A DNA stretch of 64,000 nt from Phocaeicola faecium (GTDB lineage: Bacteria > Bacteroidota > Bacteroidia > Bacteroidales > Bacteroidaceae): contig NZ_JACSPQ010000001.1 in assembly GCF_014837055.1 (NCBI RefSeq), positions 423,035-487,034 on the forward strand, read 5' to 3'. Under the pieces are notes generated by a model, which saw only the letters and a list, made by a program, of their open reading frames with translations, was not told the DNA's origin and made no database searches. Each line of letters starts with the position of its first letter. Position 1 is the stretch's first letter. Below are positions 15,957 to 24,594 of this stretch, piece by piece. The position numbers and the translations under genes are program-made.

Positions 15957-17465
15957 TTATATCACCCTGTGCATCTCGTGACCTTCTACATAGATAGCGC
16001 TGAAAGGACGTGCCGGACAGAGGTTTTCGCAAGCGCCGCAACCGATACACCGTTCTGTATTTACGACAGGAATCTTCGGCGAATCTTCTTGTTGCGGGTC
16101 GGAAGGTACCATTTGTATGGCTCCCGCCGGGCAATGACGGGCACAGTTGCCACATTCCACACCATCGGTAAGGGGTATGCAATTCTTTTTTATCCATACG
16201 GCGTGACCTATTTGTGTGGCACTCTTGTCTGCTGCAGTTATCGGGTGTATGGCTCCGGCGGGACAAACATCGCCGCACTTCGTACACTCCGGTCGGCAAT
16301 AGCCTCGCTCGTAAGACATTTCAGGTTGCATCAGTTTCATCAGGTCGGTTGACGGACGAAGCACTTCATTCGGACACACCGATACACAAAGCTGGCAGGC
16401 GGTGCAGTGACGGGTGAAATCACGTGCGCTCAACGCCCCCGGAGGCAGGATAGGAGTGGCTCGTTTCGGAATTTTTTTATCTTCAATGGCAGCCAATCCA
16501 CCATCTACCTTTTTCTCTTGCGCTTTCAGCGTCGTAGCAGTTGCCAAGATTGCTGTAGCGGTCAGGAACGAACGGCGTGCCTCATTGATTTGTTCTTTGT
16601 CCACGCTTCTGGTTTGTTCTGCATTCTTGGTCTGGATTTCCTGTTTAAACCACCGGTAACTTATAGCCCCGTGCTTACAGGTATCAAGGCAATCCATACA
16701 TGCCACACAGCGACTATAATCTACCGTATGACGTTTGCCGTCGATACATGCCGCTTTACACTTGCGTGAACACAGTCCGCAGGCGTTACATTTTTCCGTA
16801 TCGATTGATATGCGGAACAGGGCAAAACGTGACAGAAATCCGAGTACAGTACCCACCGGACAAATGGTATTGCAGTATGTACGTCCGTTCCGCCATGCCA
16901 GTACGACGATTGCAATGAAAGTAACCACGGCGATAACAAACGTAGGCAGGCTTTTCATCCATACAGATGTTTCATAAAAGGCATAACTCTCTGCACGTTC
17001 GGCAAAGTAAGCAAACACGTTATTCCCCCATTGATATATCGGTGCGAAAAGATTGTTTGCGATGCGTCCGTATGAACTATACGGTGCAAGCAAGGCTACG
17101 AATGAGCCTATTCCCGCAATTACAGCGATAACAAAAAGCGTCAGTACCGTGTAGCGCAAAATGTTTTTGGCAGGCGAGTAAGAGAAGCGGTATTTCTTTT
17201 TCTTTCTTTGTCCACTTAGCCACGATATCGCATCCTGAAATACCCCCATCGGGCAAATAACGGAACAATATACACGTCCGAATACGAGCGTAAGCAGGAT
17301 GAGCAACACGATGATACCCACATTCAAGGCAAGTACCGCGGGCAGGAATTGTATTTTAGCCATCCATCCGAACCATGCGTGTATCGTTCCGGTAAAATCG
17401 AGGAACAACAGCGTGATGATTGCAAAAAACACAACGGCAAGTGTCAGTCTTATTTTACGTAACAT
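15957..17465 (-). CDS. NapH/NapG-like fused membrane iron-sulfur protein
   Basis: 502 aa. Residues 1-210 contain about five transmembrane helices with two CPxG loops (CSVICPMG, CNTICPVG), as in NapH/CcoG-type quinol dehydrogenases. Residues ~225-265 hold a cytosolic-type double cluster (CNACGLCSRKC, CVACMDCLDTC). After a linker with an internal twin-arginine/hydrophobic stretch (ARRSFLTATAILATA, ~297-310), four more clusters follow, resembling NapG: CTACQLCVSVCP, CTKCGDVCP, CGNCARHCP and CIGCGACENLCP. I infer quinol oxidation and delivery of electrons to exported partners. The immediate downstream gene is a Tat-exported AKR-ferredoxin. The fusion order is unusual, since NapG and NapH are normally separate. 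Confidence 0.85.
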   Translation of the reverse strand: MLRKIRLTLAVVFFAIITLLFLDFTGTIHAWFGWMAKIQFLPAVLALNVGIIVLLILLTLVFGRVYCSVICPMGVFQDAISWLSGQRKKKKYRFSYSPAKNILRYTVLTLFVIAVIAGIGSFVALLAPYSSYGRIANNLFAPIYQWGNNVFAYFAERAESYAFYETSVWMKSLPTFVIAVVTFIAIVVLAWRNGRTYCNTICPVGTVLGFLSRFALFRISIDTEKCNACGLCSRKCKAACIDGKRHTVDYSRCVACMDCLDTCKHGAISYRWFKQEIQTKNAEQTRSVDKEQINEARRSFLTATAILATATTLKAQEKKVDGGLAAIEDKKIPKRATPILPPGALSARDFTRHCTACQLCVSVCPNEVLRPSTDLMKLMQPEMSYERGYCRPECTKCGDVCPAGAIHPITAADKSATQIGHAVWIKKNCIPLTDGVECGNCARHCPAGAIQMVPSDPQQEDSPKIPVVNTERCIGCGACENLCPARPFSAIYVEGHEMHRVI

Positions 17466-17506
17466 AGCGTTTAATCGTATTAGTTATAATGTTGGTTTGT
17501 TATACG

Positions 17507-17536
17507 AAAAGAGCGTGCCTTGCTGTGAGACACGCT
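17507..17536 (-). terminator. Terminator after aldo/keto reductase (17554)
   Basis: Stem AGCGTG / CACGCT (17512-17517 with 17531-17536) followed on the minus strand by CTTTTCG. It separates the AKR unit from the NapGH-like unit. Confidence 0.6.
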
Positions 17537-17553
17537 TATCCGGGCGAAACAAT

Positions 17554-18402
17554 TTATTTGTTTTTGCCGTACTGTACGAGCCATTTTACCGTTTGGGGGT
17601 CGTAGTGGGAGAAGAACAGACTGTGACCGAGGTCGAGACCGAGGATGGTCTGCATGTCTTCATCGCTCAGCGTAAAGTCGAACACATCAATATTCTGAAT
17701 CATGCGTTCTTTTTTCACTGACTTAGGAATAACCACCACACCGCGCTGGATAAGGTAACGCAACGCCACTTGAGGCAGACTCTTTCCGTACTTGGCTCCG
17801 ATGGCTATTAGCGTATCGTTTCCGAAAAAGTTGTTTCTTCCTTCGGCGAATGGCCCCCACGACATAATCTGAGTGCCATACTCCTGCATAATCTTCTGTG
17901 CTTCTATTTGCTGGTTGAATACGTGTGTCTCTACCTGATTGACCATCGGGGGGATTTCGCTGAACTCAGCAATGTCAATAAGCCGGTCAGGATAAAAGTT
18001 CGATACACCGATGGCGCGCAACTTGCCCGCACGGTAGGCTTCCTCCATTGCGCGGTACGTGCCGTAATAATCGCCGAAAGGCTGATGAATCAAGAGTAAG
18101 TCAATGTAATCGGTCTGCAACTTGCGCAATGACTCTTCGATAGAAGCCTTTGCCCGTTCATATCCCGCGTTCGAAATCCACACTTTGGTTACGATGAACA
18201 GTTCGTTACGCGGAACGCCGCATTTCTTTATGGCATTTCCCACGCCCTCTTCGTTGAAATATGCTTGTGCCGTATCTATCAACCGATAACCCACGCTGAT
18301 GGCATCGCTTACGCATCGTTCACATTCTGAAGGTGAAACCTGATAAACTCCGTATCCCAATATCGGCATATCCACGCCATTGCTTAATTTTATTGTTTCC
18401 AT
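17554..18402 (-). CDS. Aldo/keto reductase, DkgA-like
   Basis: 282 aa, the normal length for the 2,5-diketo-gluconate reductase type AKR. Catalytic residues are visible: Asp/Tyr in [13 protein letters not shown], Lys in IVTKVWIS and His in [10 protein letters not shown]. The C-terminal NADPH-binding signature is [12 protein letters not shown]. There is no signal peptide, so the enzyme is cytosolic. It reduces aldehydes/ketones with NADPH; the specific substrate is unknown. It has its own promoter with the shared operator at 18472-18480 and a terminator downstream. It is nearly identical in layout to the AKR at 36552-37397, which carries the same operator. Confidence 0.9.
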   Translation of the reverse strand: METIKLSNGVDMPILGYGVYQVSPSECERCVSDAISVGYRLIDTAQAYFNEEGVGNAIKKCGVPRNELFIVTKVWISNAGYERAKASIEESLRKLQTDYIDLLLIHQPFGDYYGTYRAMEEAYRAGKLRAIGVSNFYPDRLIDIAEFSEIPPMVNQVETHVFNQQIEAQKIMQEYGTQIMSWGPFAEGRNNFFGNDTLIAIGAKYGKSLPQVALRYLIQRGVVVIPKSVKKERMIQNIDVFDFTLSDEDMQTILGLDLGHSLFFSHYDPQTVKWLVQYGKNK

Positions 18403-18435
18403 ATAGCTTGTTTTTTAGTGGTTTTTCTGATGCAA

Positions 18436-18480
18436 CAAAGATACGGCACAAGTTTATCTCTGTTCCTATACAAATTACAG
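18436..18480 (-). promoter_or_regulatory. Regulon promoter S1 (AKR 17554-18402)
   Basis: The -7 box is plus CAAAGATA at 18436-18443 and the operator core AAATTACAG is at 18472-18480, a 28-bp gap. The -7 box begins 34 bp before the ATG. A second, looser half-site follows to ~18505. Confidence 0.7.
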
Positions 18481-18547
18481 AAGAATATACCTTTTTTACT
18501 GATTAAAAGGCTGTGTGATACCGTGGAAAGTGTTGTAGTGTTTTCTT

Positions 18548-18946
18548 TTATGCTATTCCCAACAGTTCTATTTCGAATATGAGTGTAGAGCCTCCCGGTA
18601 TTCCCGGTTGCGATATTTTTCCGTATCCCATTTCTGCCGGGATGTAAACTTCCCATTTGTCGCCCACACACATCTGTTGCATGGCAATAATCCATCCTTC
18701 GATGAGGTCGCAAAGACGAATGGCTAACGGAACTTCGCCGCGACTGCTGTCAAATTGTTTACCGTCAATCGTCCAGCCCGTGTAGTGAACGGTTACAATG
18801 CTGCGTGGCGAAGGGTGCTTGCCGTCGGCTTTTCCTTCCGAGAGCACTTTATAATATATACCTTTAGAGAGTGGTTTTACATCTTTTTCGCGAGATTTTT
18901 GTTGAAGCCATTCCTTGTTGGCTTGTGCGTATGCTTTCTTGTCCAT
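18548..18946 (-). CDS. FKBP-type peptidyl-prolyl cis-trans isomerase
   Basis: 132 aa with no signal peptide, so cytosolic. The FKBP domain occupies most of the protein: VTVHYTGWTIDGKQFDSS, LCDLIEGWIIAMQQMCVGDKWEV, IPAEMGYG and STLIFEIELLGI are the standard FKBP signatures, including the active-site Tyr, Phe/Asp and Trp. It catalyses proline isomerisation as a folding helper. Last of a compact minus-strand unit (YccF protein, 99-aa protein, this), with only 4 bp to its upstream neighbour. Confidence 0.92.
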   Translation of the reverse strand: MDKKAYAQANKEWLQQKSREKDVKPLSKGIYYKVLSEGKADGKHPSPRSIVTVHYTGWTIDGKQFDSSRGEVPLAIRLCDLIEGWIIAMQQMCVGDKWEVYIPAEMGYGKISQPGIPGGSTLIFEIELLGIA

Positions 18947-18950
18947 TTTG

Positions 18951-19250
18951 TTAATATTCTTTTGCGTAAACAGGGATTAATACATTCTCGTCCGGCCAGT
19001 GTGGTAGGAAGAAAAGAGGCATTGGTTTGCCGCCGATGCCTGACCATTCGATGTGGCGAACTTCATCGAAATTCGGCGGACCGAAATCAAACGAACGTCC
19101 GTATAGCAGGACAGCTCTGCGCTTTTCGTCGATTAGCCACAGTCCGCCCCCGTAACAGCATTTCTCGCCAAAGCCTAAAAGGTCTTTATGCAGATAAACG
19201 TGTCCGAATTTTAATGTTCCGTTTTGATTAATGATAAATTTCTGGTACAT
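18951..19250 (-). CDS. Conserved-looking 99-aa hypothetical protein
   Basis: I do not recognise this family. The 99-residue protein lacks a signal peptide and membrane segments, and is rich in Gly, Pro and aromatics (GFGEKCCYGGGLWLIDEKRR, FDFGPPNFDEVRHIEW). Two adjacent cysteines are present but no metal motif. It is tightly packed between the YccF-domain gene (31 bp upstream) and the FKBP gene (4 bp downstream), so it is translated as part of that operon. A small beta-rich cytosolic protein is likely. Confidence 0.65.
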   Translation of the reverse strand: MYQKFIINQNGTLKFGHVYLHKDLLGFGEKCCYGGGLWLIDEKRRAVLLYGRSFDFGPPNFDEVRHIEWSGIGGKPMPLFFLPHWPDENVLIPVYAKEY

Positions 19251-19267
19251 ATATTTATTTATGGTTT

Positions 19268-19282
19268 TTCAAAACAGTTTCT
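19268..19282 (-). repeat. 15-bp motif TTCAAAACAGTTTCT (copy 2 of 4)
   Basis: Same 15-mer as at 5427-5441 and 22990-23004. It overlaps the stop region of the YccF gene. Confidence 0.45.
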
Positions 19283-19659
19283 TATATTCTGAGCGATACG
19301 TCTTTTCCAAACGGAGCCAAAGAAAGCCTTGCCATTTTGAAATGCTGTTTGGCAAAAGGAATACCGATGAGGCTGATGAAAAGCAACACACCGAAGAATA
19401 GATGCATAAGCCATGCCCACAGTCCGCCGAAAATAATCCACAACAGGTTGAGCGGAATACGGATACATCCTGTGGGTGAATCCGTGTTTCTTACTTCAGC
19501 TCCGAAGGGCCACAGACAGAGCAGCCCTATTTTGAATGTTTGCAAGGCTATCGGTATGCCTATAATGGTACACGCCACTGCCAAGCTACCGGTGAAATAT
19601 CCGATGGCGGCTTCCAATCCTCCGAACAGCCACCATAACAAATTGCCGATGATTCTCAT
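19282..19659 (-). CDS. yccF: YccF domain membrane protein
   Basis: 125 aa. YccF family signatures are clear: LLWWLFGGLEAAIGYFTGSL, ACTIIGIPIALQTFKIGLLCLWPFG, LLWIIFGGLWAWLMHLFFGVLLFISLIGIPFAKQHFKMA. Two internal copies of the YccF repeat give about four transmembrane helices in the inner membrane. The function of the family is not established. First gene of the YccF, 99-aa, FKBP unit. Confidence 0.88.
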   Translation of the reverse strand: MRIIGNLLWWLFGGLEAAIGYFTGSLAVACTIIGIPIALQTFKIGLLCLWPFGAEVRNTDSPTGCIRIPLNLLWIIFGGLWAWLMHLFFGVLLFISLIGIPFAKQHFKMARLSLAPFGKDVSLRI

Positions 19660-19764
19660 TTTTTTATTCTTGTTCTGATTTTATTTGCCCTTAATGATAA
19701 CAACTGCGAAAATACATGTTTTTCCGGAAGAAACCATCTTCTCCGGCGCATTATTATCCCCTGA

Positions 19765-19852
19765 AAAACGCTACCGTTAGCGTTAACTGTTTCTTGCGGA
19801 TGTGTTGACCATTTCTTCCCATAGAAATCATCGGTTCTATGGGAAGCGTTTT
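19765..19852 (+). repeat. ~89-bp dispersed intergenic repeat, copy 2
   Basis: Ends AAAACGC/GCGTTTT; inner CTACCGTTAGCGTT and GCGGATGTGTTGACCATTTC. Lies between divergent YccF and EamA genes. Confidence 0.8.
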
Positions 19853-19942
19853 AAAGCATTTGATATGAATTGTAAAATACTTAAAACGAGTTACTTATAT
19901 TGTAATATAATACCTCTTCAAAATTCCTACAAAATCTTATCG

Positions 19943-19969
19943 TACTTTTGTGGCAATGAGATAATTTTG
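19943..19969 (+). promoter_or_regulatory. Candidate promoters of the EamA/two-component unit
   Basis: Two Bacteroides -7 boxes: TACTTTTG (19943-19950) and TAATTTTG (19962-19969), 29-48 bp before the ATG. Confidence 0.5.
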
Positions 19970-19997
19970 CATCGGTATACTAAGGAGATAATAGGTT

Positions 19998-20414
19998 ATG
20001 TGGAAATATTATGCACTGTTGTCCGCCTTTTTTGCCGCACTGACTGCAATTTTTGCTAAAGTGGGCGTAAAAGACATTAATTCTGATTTGGCGACTGCTA
20101 TTCGCACCACGGTGATTCTATTGTTGACGTGGGGCATCGTTTTGTTTGGTTCGCATCTCGGAGAGATAAAAGAAATTCCCCGCCACACGTGGCTGTTTCT
20201 TGTTCTGTCCGGTGTTGCAACGGGCTTGTCATGGCTGTTTTATTTCAAGGCTTTGCAGACGGGCGATGTGTCGCGTGTAGCCCCGATAGACAAGTTGAGT
20301 GTAGTAATAACTATCTGTCTTGCATTCTTGTTATTGAAAGAACCGGTCAGCATCCGGGTTGTGGCGGGTGCGTTGCTGATAACAGGTGGAAGCATCTTAA
20401 TGTTACTGAAATGA
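19998..20414 (+). CDS. Small EamA-family membrane transporter (138 aa)
   Basis: A single EamA domain of about five transmembrane helices (MWKYYALLSAFFAALTAIFA, LFLVLSGVATGLSWLFYFKA, TICLAFLLLKEPVS, GALLITGGSILMLLK). Full-length DMT permeases have two such repeats, so this one is expected to dimerise. Substrate unknown. Its TGA stop overlaps the ATG of the following response-regulator remnant (ATGA), so the three plus-strand genes form a coupled unit. Confidence 0.85.
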   Translation: MWKYYALLSAFFAALTAIFAKVGVKDINSDLATAIRTTVILLLTWGIVLFGSHLGEIKEIPRHTWLFLVLSGVATGLSWLFYFKALQTGDVSRVAPIDKLSVVITICLAFLLLKEPVSIRVVAGALLITGGSILMLLK

Positions 20415-20584
20415 AACTACTGATTATTGAAGACGAACGTGAACTGTCTGCCAACATCGTGACTTATTTAAGTTCCTGTTTACACGCACACATCAAAAAC
20501 CTGAAAGCTAAGTTGGCGGAAGCGGGCGTGCGCGACTGTGTAAAGAATGTATATGGAACCGGATACAAGTGGGTAGAGCTATGA
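20411..20584 (+). pseudogene. Response regulator with internal in-frame deletion (57 aa)
   Basis: The reading starts MKLLIIEDERELSANIV, the first strand and acidic pocket (EDE) of an OmpR-type receiver. After ~22 residues it jumps to HIKNLKAKLAEAGV ... VYGTGYKWVEL, the last helix and wing of an OmpR/PhoB winged-helix output domain. About 165 residues expected in between, including the phosphoacceptor Asp and recognition helix, are missing, yet the frame is kept. It overlaps EamA upstream and the kinase downstream by ATGA junctions. Non-functional as a response regulator; a residual role is unlikely. Confidence 0.82.
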
Positions 20585-21625
20585 AAAGAAGAAGTCTGTC
20601 GCAGATGATGCTGATGCAGTTCGCCGGATGTATGGCTGTATTGTTGTTGCTTGCCACCCCGCTTTTTTATTTCCTTACAAAGCATTATTACGCCGAAGAT
20701 ATGATAGACATCATCGAGGCAGTGGGTCAGGGACAACCTATTCCCGCCCTCGATTTGGAACAAGACATCATGCAAGGTGTGATGTTACAGTTTGGTATCA
20801 TCGCATTGATACTGGCTGTTGCCGTCCGGTTTATTTCCCGTCGGTTATGGAAACCTTTTGATGAAACCCTGCACCGGGTGGAGGGCTTTCGTTTGGAGAA
20901 CGGCATATTGCCCGTTCTGCCAGCGAGTGCGGTGTCTGAGTTTACCCGTCTGAACACCACCTTGCAGACACTGATGCAGAATAATCTGACCAGCTACCGT
21001 ATGCAAAAAGAATTTACAGAAAATGCTTCACATGAGTTTACAGACTCCGCTTGCTGTTTTTCAAAGCAAACTCGACTTGCTGCTTCAGCAACCTGACTTG
21101 ACTGAACGGCAGGCGGAGTTGATACAAGGGCTGTATGAAACTTCGAATCGCCTTGCCCGCCTGAACCGTAATTTGCTTTTGCTTGCAAAAATAGACAATC
21201 ATCAATACGGGCAGATGGAAGAGATAAATCTCGCCGCTTTTCTCCACGAATTATTGCCTTCACTTGAATGTTTGGCGGGAGACATTGTTCTTCATAAAGA
21301 GTTTCATGGCTCGCCCGTACTCCACGCAAACCGTACGCTGTTGGAAAGTTTGATGAATAACCTGATAGTAAACGCGGTCCGCCATAATCGTCCGGGCGGA
21401 GAAATCACCCTTGCAATAGTTGGCAAGCAATTTGTAATATCAAATACTTCCGATGAACTGCCATTAGACGGTACACTGATATTCAACCGTTTTTATCGGC
21501 CGTCGGAGAAAACGAAAGGAAACGGGCTGGGGCTTGCTATTGTAAAAGCTGTTTGCGCATATCATGGCTGGACGGTAAGTTATCAGCATAAGCACGGCGA
21601 GCATTGTTTCATCGTCGATTTCTGA
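20581..21625 (+). pseudogene. Sensor histidine kinase, frameshifted at the H-box
   Basis: N-terminus with two transmembrane helices around a short periplasmic loop, HAMP-like linker, then KEFTENASHE with the phosphoacceptor His at residue 151. Immediately after His-Glu the frame breaks: an extra T in the TTT at 21037-21039 shifts HELQTPLAVFQ out of phase. The dimerisation/ATPase part (LQTPLAVFQSKLDLLL, N-box LMNNLIVNAVRHNRPGG, G-box KGNGLGLAIVKAVCAYH) continues intact in the other frame to 21625. The partner response regulator is also destroyed, so the two-component system is dead. Confidence 0.85.
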
Positions 21626-21651
21626 ACTCTTGTCAAACAGATTCTTGGGCT

Positions 21652-22905
21652 TTATTCTTCGTGCATCTTTTTTAACTTTCCCACAGCTTTTTCCAATGAC
21701 TCTTCCGGTTTGATGATGTTATAATTACCCCAAAAGTCTTTATCGAAAAACAGAGTCACATCATCGGAAAGTATCTGGTCTTTGCCGAATGCTTCGCGAA
21801 TAGGTATGTTGGTGGCAGACGGTTCAATATCGGTTACTACCATTTCCGATACAACAGCGTAAGAAGTGGCAAACAGCCTGCGTCGCCAGTCGCACTTGAA
21901 CCGGATTTCGTTGCGTATGTAGTTCAGATAGGTTTTATTGCCGTGGTCGGTATAATCTACCAGATAAGTTACGTCTACCGGTTTGAAACGCAGCCCGAAT
22001 GGTTTTCGGTGAAGAATGGCTTTTGTCGCTTTGTATCGGTCTTTCATGTCAAGATTGAACTCCGCGCGTGTAAATGAGAGCCGTTCTTTATCAATATACA
22101 GTTTTCCGTAATACAGTGCGTATGGCAGTTCGCGATTGGGTACGAAACTGATTACATACTGGGGACGTTCGTCAATGTATGTCATTTCTTCGATGTGGAA
22201 ATCATAGAGCGGAAGCATTTCCCTGCTAAGCAGGAGGTCGGGATTCTTTACCACGTCCAAGTAAATGGCTGCGGTAGGGCCTCCCAACAGTTTTACAGCC
22301 AGCGTATCGCTTTGTTTCGGACTGAGTAACCGGCGTCCTTTAAGTATCTTTACGCGGTCTCGTCCGGCATTTTCCGTGTAAGGCGTTTTGTGCAGGTCTA
22401 CAACGGCTTCGGCTATGTTGATGTAATGCCTGCGCTTACGTGCCGTTTCCCGGTAGAAGCCGGTCAACCGGTCGTTATTTCCGCTGTAATTATCCGGAAT
22501 TTTTCTGATAGCTTCTTCTACCAGTTCGCGCGGATTACGTCCGCTGATTACTATTTCATCCAGCATCAGTGCAGAAGGGGTGAGCCATACGGTAGGCAGT
22601 TCTGCTTCTCCTTTCCTCAGACGGATGTGCTGGTTGTCATAACCCAGATGTGACACTTCGATGGCGATGTTATCTACAGGCTCTTTCACTTTAAAGGTAA
22701 ACTCGCCGTCGGCATTGGTTACGGTAGATTCGGTACTTCCGGCTATGGAGACGTTGGCATACGATAAGGCTTTTTTGTCCGACTTGTCTTTTACTATCCC
22801 GTTGATGGTAACATATTTGCTTTCATCCGTAGGAGGTTCAATCGCCTTTGTCGGAGTCAGATAAAGCAGAAACAGGCAGAAGAGAATGTATTGATTCGTT
22901 TTCAT
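21652..22905 (-). CDS. Exported protein with CarboxypepD_reg-like N-terminal domain
   Basis: 417 aa. Signal peptide MKTNQYILFCLFLLYLTPTKA, then a carboxypeptidase regulatory-like beta domain (ITINGIVKDKSDKKALSYANV-type, TNADGEFTFKV, VSHLGYDNQHIRL), and a plug-like motif LMLDEIVISGRNP as in TonB-linked proteins. The rest (~300 aa; RLTGFYRETARKRRHYINIAEAVVD, LYYGKLYIDKERLSFTRAEF) lacks a full barrel and matches the uncharacterised cell-envelope proteins that share this N-terminus. Probably periplasmic or outer-membrane. It stands alone between the convergent kinase remnant and an AKR gene; its 5' side carries an inverted repeat. Confidence 0.75.
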   Translation of the reverse strand: MKTNQYILFCLFLLYLTPTKAIEPPTDESKYVTINGIVKDKSDKKALSYANVSIAGSTESTVTNADGEFTFKVKEPVDNIAIEVSHLGYDNQHIRLRKGEAELPTVWLTPSALMLDEIVISGRNPRELVEEAIRKIPDNYSGNNDRLTGFYRETARKRRHYINIAEAVVDLHKTPYTENAGRDRVKILKGRRLLSPKQSDTLAVKLLGGPTAAIYLDVVKNPDLLLSREMLPLYDFHIEEMTYIDERPQYVISFVPNRELPYALYYGKLYIDKERLSFTRAEFNLDMKDRYKATKAILHRKPFGLRFKPVDVTYLVDYTDHGNKTYLNYIRNEIRFKCDWRRRLFATSYAVVSEMVVTDIEPSATNIPIREAFGKDQILSDDVTLFFDKDFWGNYNIIKPEESLEKAVGKLKKMHEE

Positions 22906-22918
22906 GATGCTTTAGTTT

Positions 22919-23004
22919 AAGAAACTGTTTTTTCTCATCATACAAGCGAAAATGATTCAAAGACTTATTCCGAATCATCGCGCGACAAATTCAAAACAGT
23001 TTCT
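22919..23004. repeat. Inverted repeat AAGAAACTGTTTT / AAAACAGTTTCT
   Basis: Arms at 22919-22931 and 22990-23004 flank ~60 bp between the stop of the AKR (23010) and the start of the 417-aa gene (22905). It may be a stem-loop in the intergenic transcript. Confidence 0.5.
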
Positions 23005-23009
23005 GAGTT

Positions 23010-24407
23010 TTACAGATTGTTTTGTTTCAGTTGTTCTACAAAGTGGTCAATGCGCTGCATTTCTTTGGGGATGTCAATGCCTTGCGGACAATGCGGATTA
23101 CATTGCGCACAGCCAATGCAGTGGCTGGCTTGGCGCAGGCGGGGCACGCTGCGGTCGTAACCGATGAGGAATGCACGCCTCGCTTCTTGATAGTTGTCAT
23201 CCTGACGACTTTTGGGCATGTGTCCTTCGTTGATACATTTATTATAATGGAGCAGCACGCTGGGTATGTCCAATCCGTACGGACACGGCATACAGTAGTT
23301 GCAGTCGTTGCAAGGAATGGTTTGATACTGCGCCATAAGGTCGGCTGTTTCTTGCAGGAAGCGGAACTCTTCATCGGTGAGAGGCTGCAAAGGCGAATAC
23401 GTACGCAGGTTGTCTTGCAGATGCTCCATGTAGGTCATTCCGCTCAGTACCGTAAGTACATCAGGGAAACTGCCCGAAAAGCGGAACGCCCACGAAGCCA
23501 CGCTATGCTCCGGCTCGCGCTGTTTCAGTTTGGTTACGATATGGTCGTGTACTTTCGACAGGCGTCCCCCTAACAGCGGCTCCATGATAACGGCTGGTAT
23601 GTTGCGTTTCGCCAATTCGCCGTACAGATATTCGGCATTGACGTTCATCCCCGAAGCGTGCCGCCAGTCGAGGTAATTGAGCTGGATTTGAACGAAGTCC
23701 CACGGGATGCCGGATTCCTGCAACATGTAGTCGAATACCTTCACATCGCCGTGAAACGAGAAACCCAATTTGCGGATGCGCCCCGCCTCTTTCTCTTTGA
23801 GTATGAAGTCGGCAATGCCACAGTCGTACAGTCTGCCGCGCATTTCTTCCATCCCTGCGCCCGTACCCAAAATGTGGAACAGGTAATAGTCGAAGTAATC
23901 CGTCCGCAAGCTTTTGAACGAGTTGCGGTACATTTCTACCGAAGCGTCGTACAGCTCTTTTCCTCGAAGCCCTGCCCCGTAAAGGCGATGGTTCGACATC
24001 TTCGTGGCGATGTAATACGAGTTGCGCGGATGGCGGCTGAGAGCGATTCCCGTAGCCTCTTCCGACAGCCCTTGACAGTAAGGCGGCGCGGTATCGAAAT
24101 AGTTGACACCATGCGCCAGTGCATAATCCACCAGTCGGTTTATCTCTTCTTGGTCTACCACCTGTCCCTTGCCGTCCGGCGAATCTTTCATGGGCCAGCG
24201 CATACAGCCGTATCCCAACAATGACACACGGTCGCCCGTCAGGGTGCGGTAGGTCATGGCATCGGTAGGCACCTCGGTGTTTGTCGCCGCAGATGAGTCT
24301 GTGCGCTTGTTTCCGCAGGCTGCCAATCCGGTGGTAACGGCGCCTGCCGCGCCCGCAATCTTAAAGAAGTCACGGCGGGAAATCTTTTTCTTATCTTCGT
24401 TGTTCAT
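23010..24407 (-). CDS. Tat-exported aldo/keto reductase with C-terminal ferredoxin domain
   Basis: 465 aa, paralogue of the protein at 14531-15916 along its whole length. Twin-arginine signal SRRDFFKIAGAAGAVTTGLAAC with lipobox. AKR catalytic residues: Asp/Tyr in YFDTAPPYCQG, Lys in IATKMSN, His in YLFHILGTG. Two C-terminal clusters, CNDCNYCMPCPYGLD and CIGCAQCNPHCPQGID, bind 2[4Fe-4S]. An exported, lipid-anchored, ferredoxin-fed carbonyl reductase is inferred; the substrate is unknown. It may be cotranscribed with the RibD-like gene upstream (189 bp gap containing a dispersed repeat), since no promoter box is obvious in front of it. Confidence 0.88.
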   Translation of the reverse strand: MNNEDKKKISRRDFFKIAGAAGAVTTGLAACGNKRTDSSAATNTEVPTDAMTYRTLTGDRVSLLGYGCMRWPMKDSPDGKGQVVDQEEINRLVDYALAHGVNYFDTAPPYCQGLSEEATGIALSRHPRNSYYIATKMSNHRLYGAGLRGKELYDASVEMYRNSFKSLRTDYFDYYLFHILGTGAGMEEMRGRLYDCGIADFILKEKEAGRIRKLGFSFHGDVKVFDYMLQESGIPWDFVQIQLNYLDWRHASGMNVNAEYLYGELAKRNIPAVIMEPLLGGRLSKVHDHIVTKLKQREPEHSVASWAFRFSGSFPDVLTVLSGMTYMEHLQDNLRTYSPLQPLTDEEFRFLQETADLMAQYQTIPCNDCNYCMPCPYGLDIPSVLLHYNKCINEGHMPKSRQDDNYQEARRAFLIGYDRSVPRLRQASHCIGCAQCNPHCPQGIDIPKEMQRIDHFVEQLKQNNL

Positions 24408-24481
24408 TTTGTCCGTTGTTTTGTAATTTATATACTTTCAATGCCAGTTTGAGGTAGTTCTGAGGCTTATTTTCAGGCTCG

Positions 24482-24570
24482 AAAACGCTACCCATAGGAC
24501 CGATGGATTCTATGGGTAGCGTTAAGAGGTCTAAGCGGTAGAAATACCCAACGCAAGCGGTTGCGTTTTT
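24482..24570. repeat. ~89-bp dispersed intergenic repeat, copy 3
   Basis: Ends AAAACGC/GCGTTTTT; contains the perfect hairpin GCTACCCATAG / CTATGGGTAGC. Lies between the RibD-like and AKR genes. Confidence 0.75.
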
Positions 24571-24594
24571 CAGCCCATTTTGAAGGGTGAATTT

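Noticed and set aside
23022-23573. 183-aa plus-strand frame
   Set aside because: Shadow of the exported AKR-ferredoxin gene.
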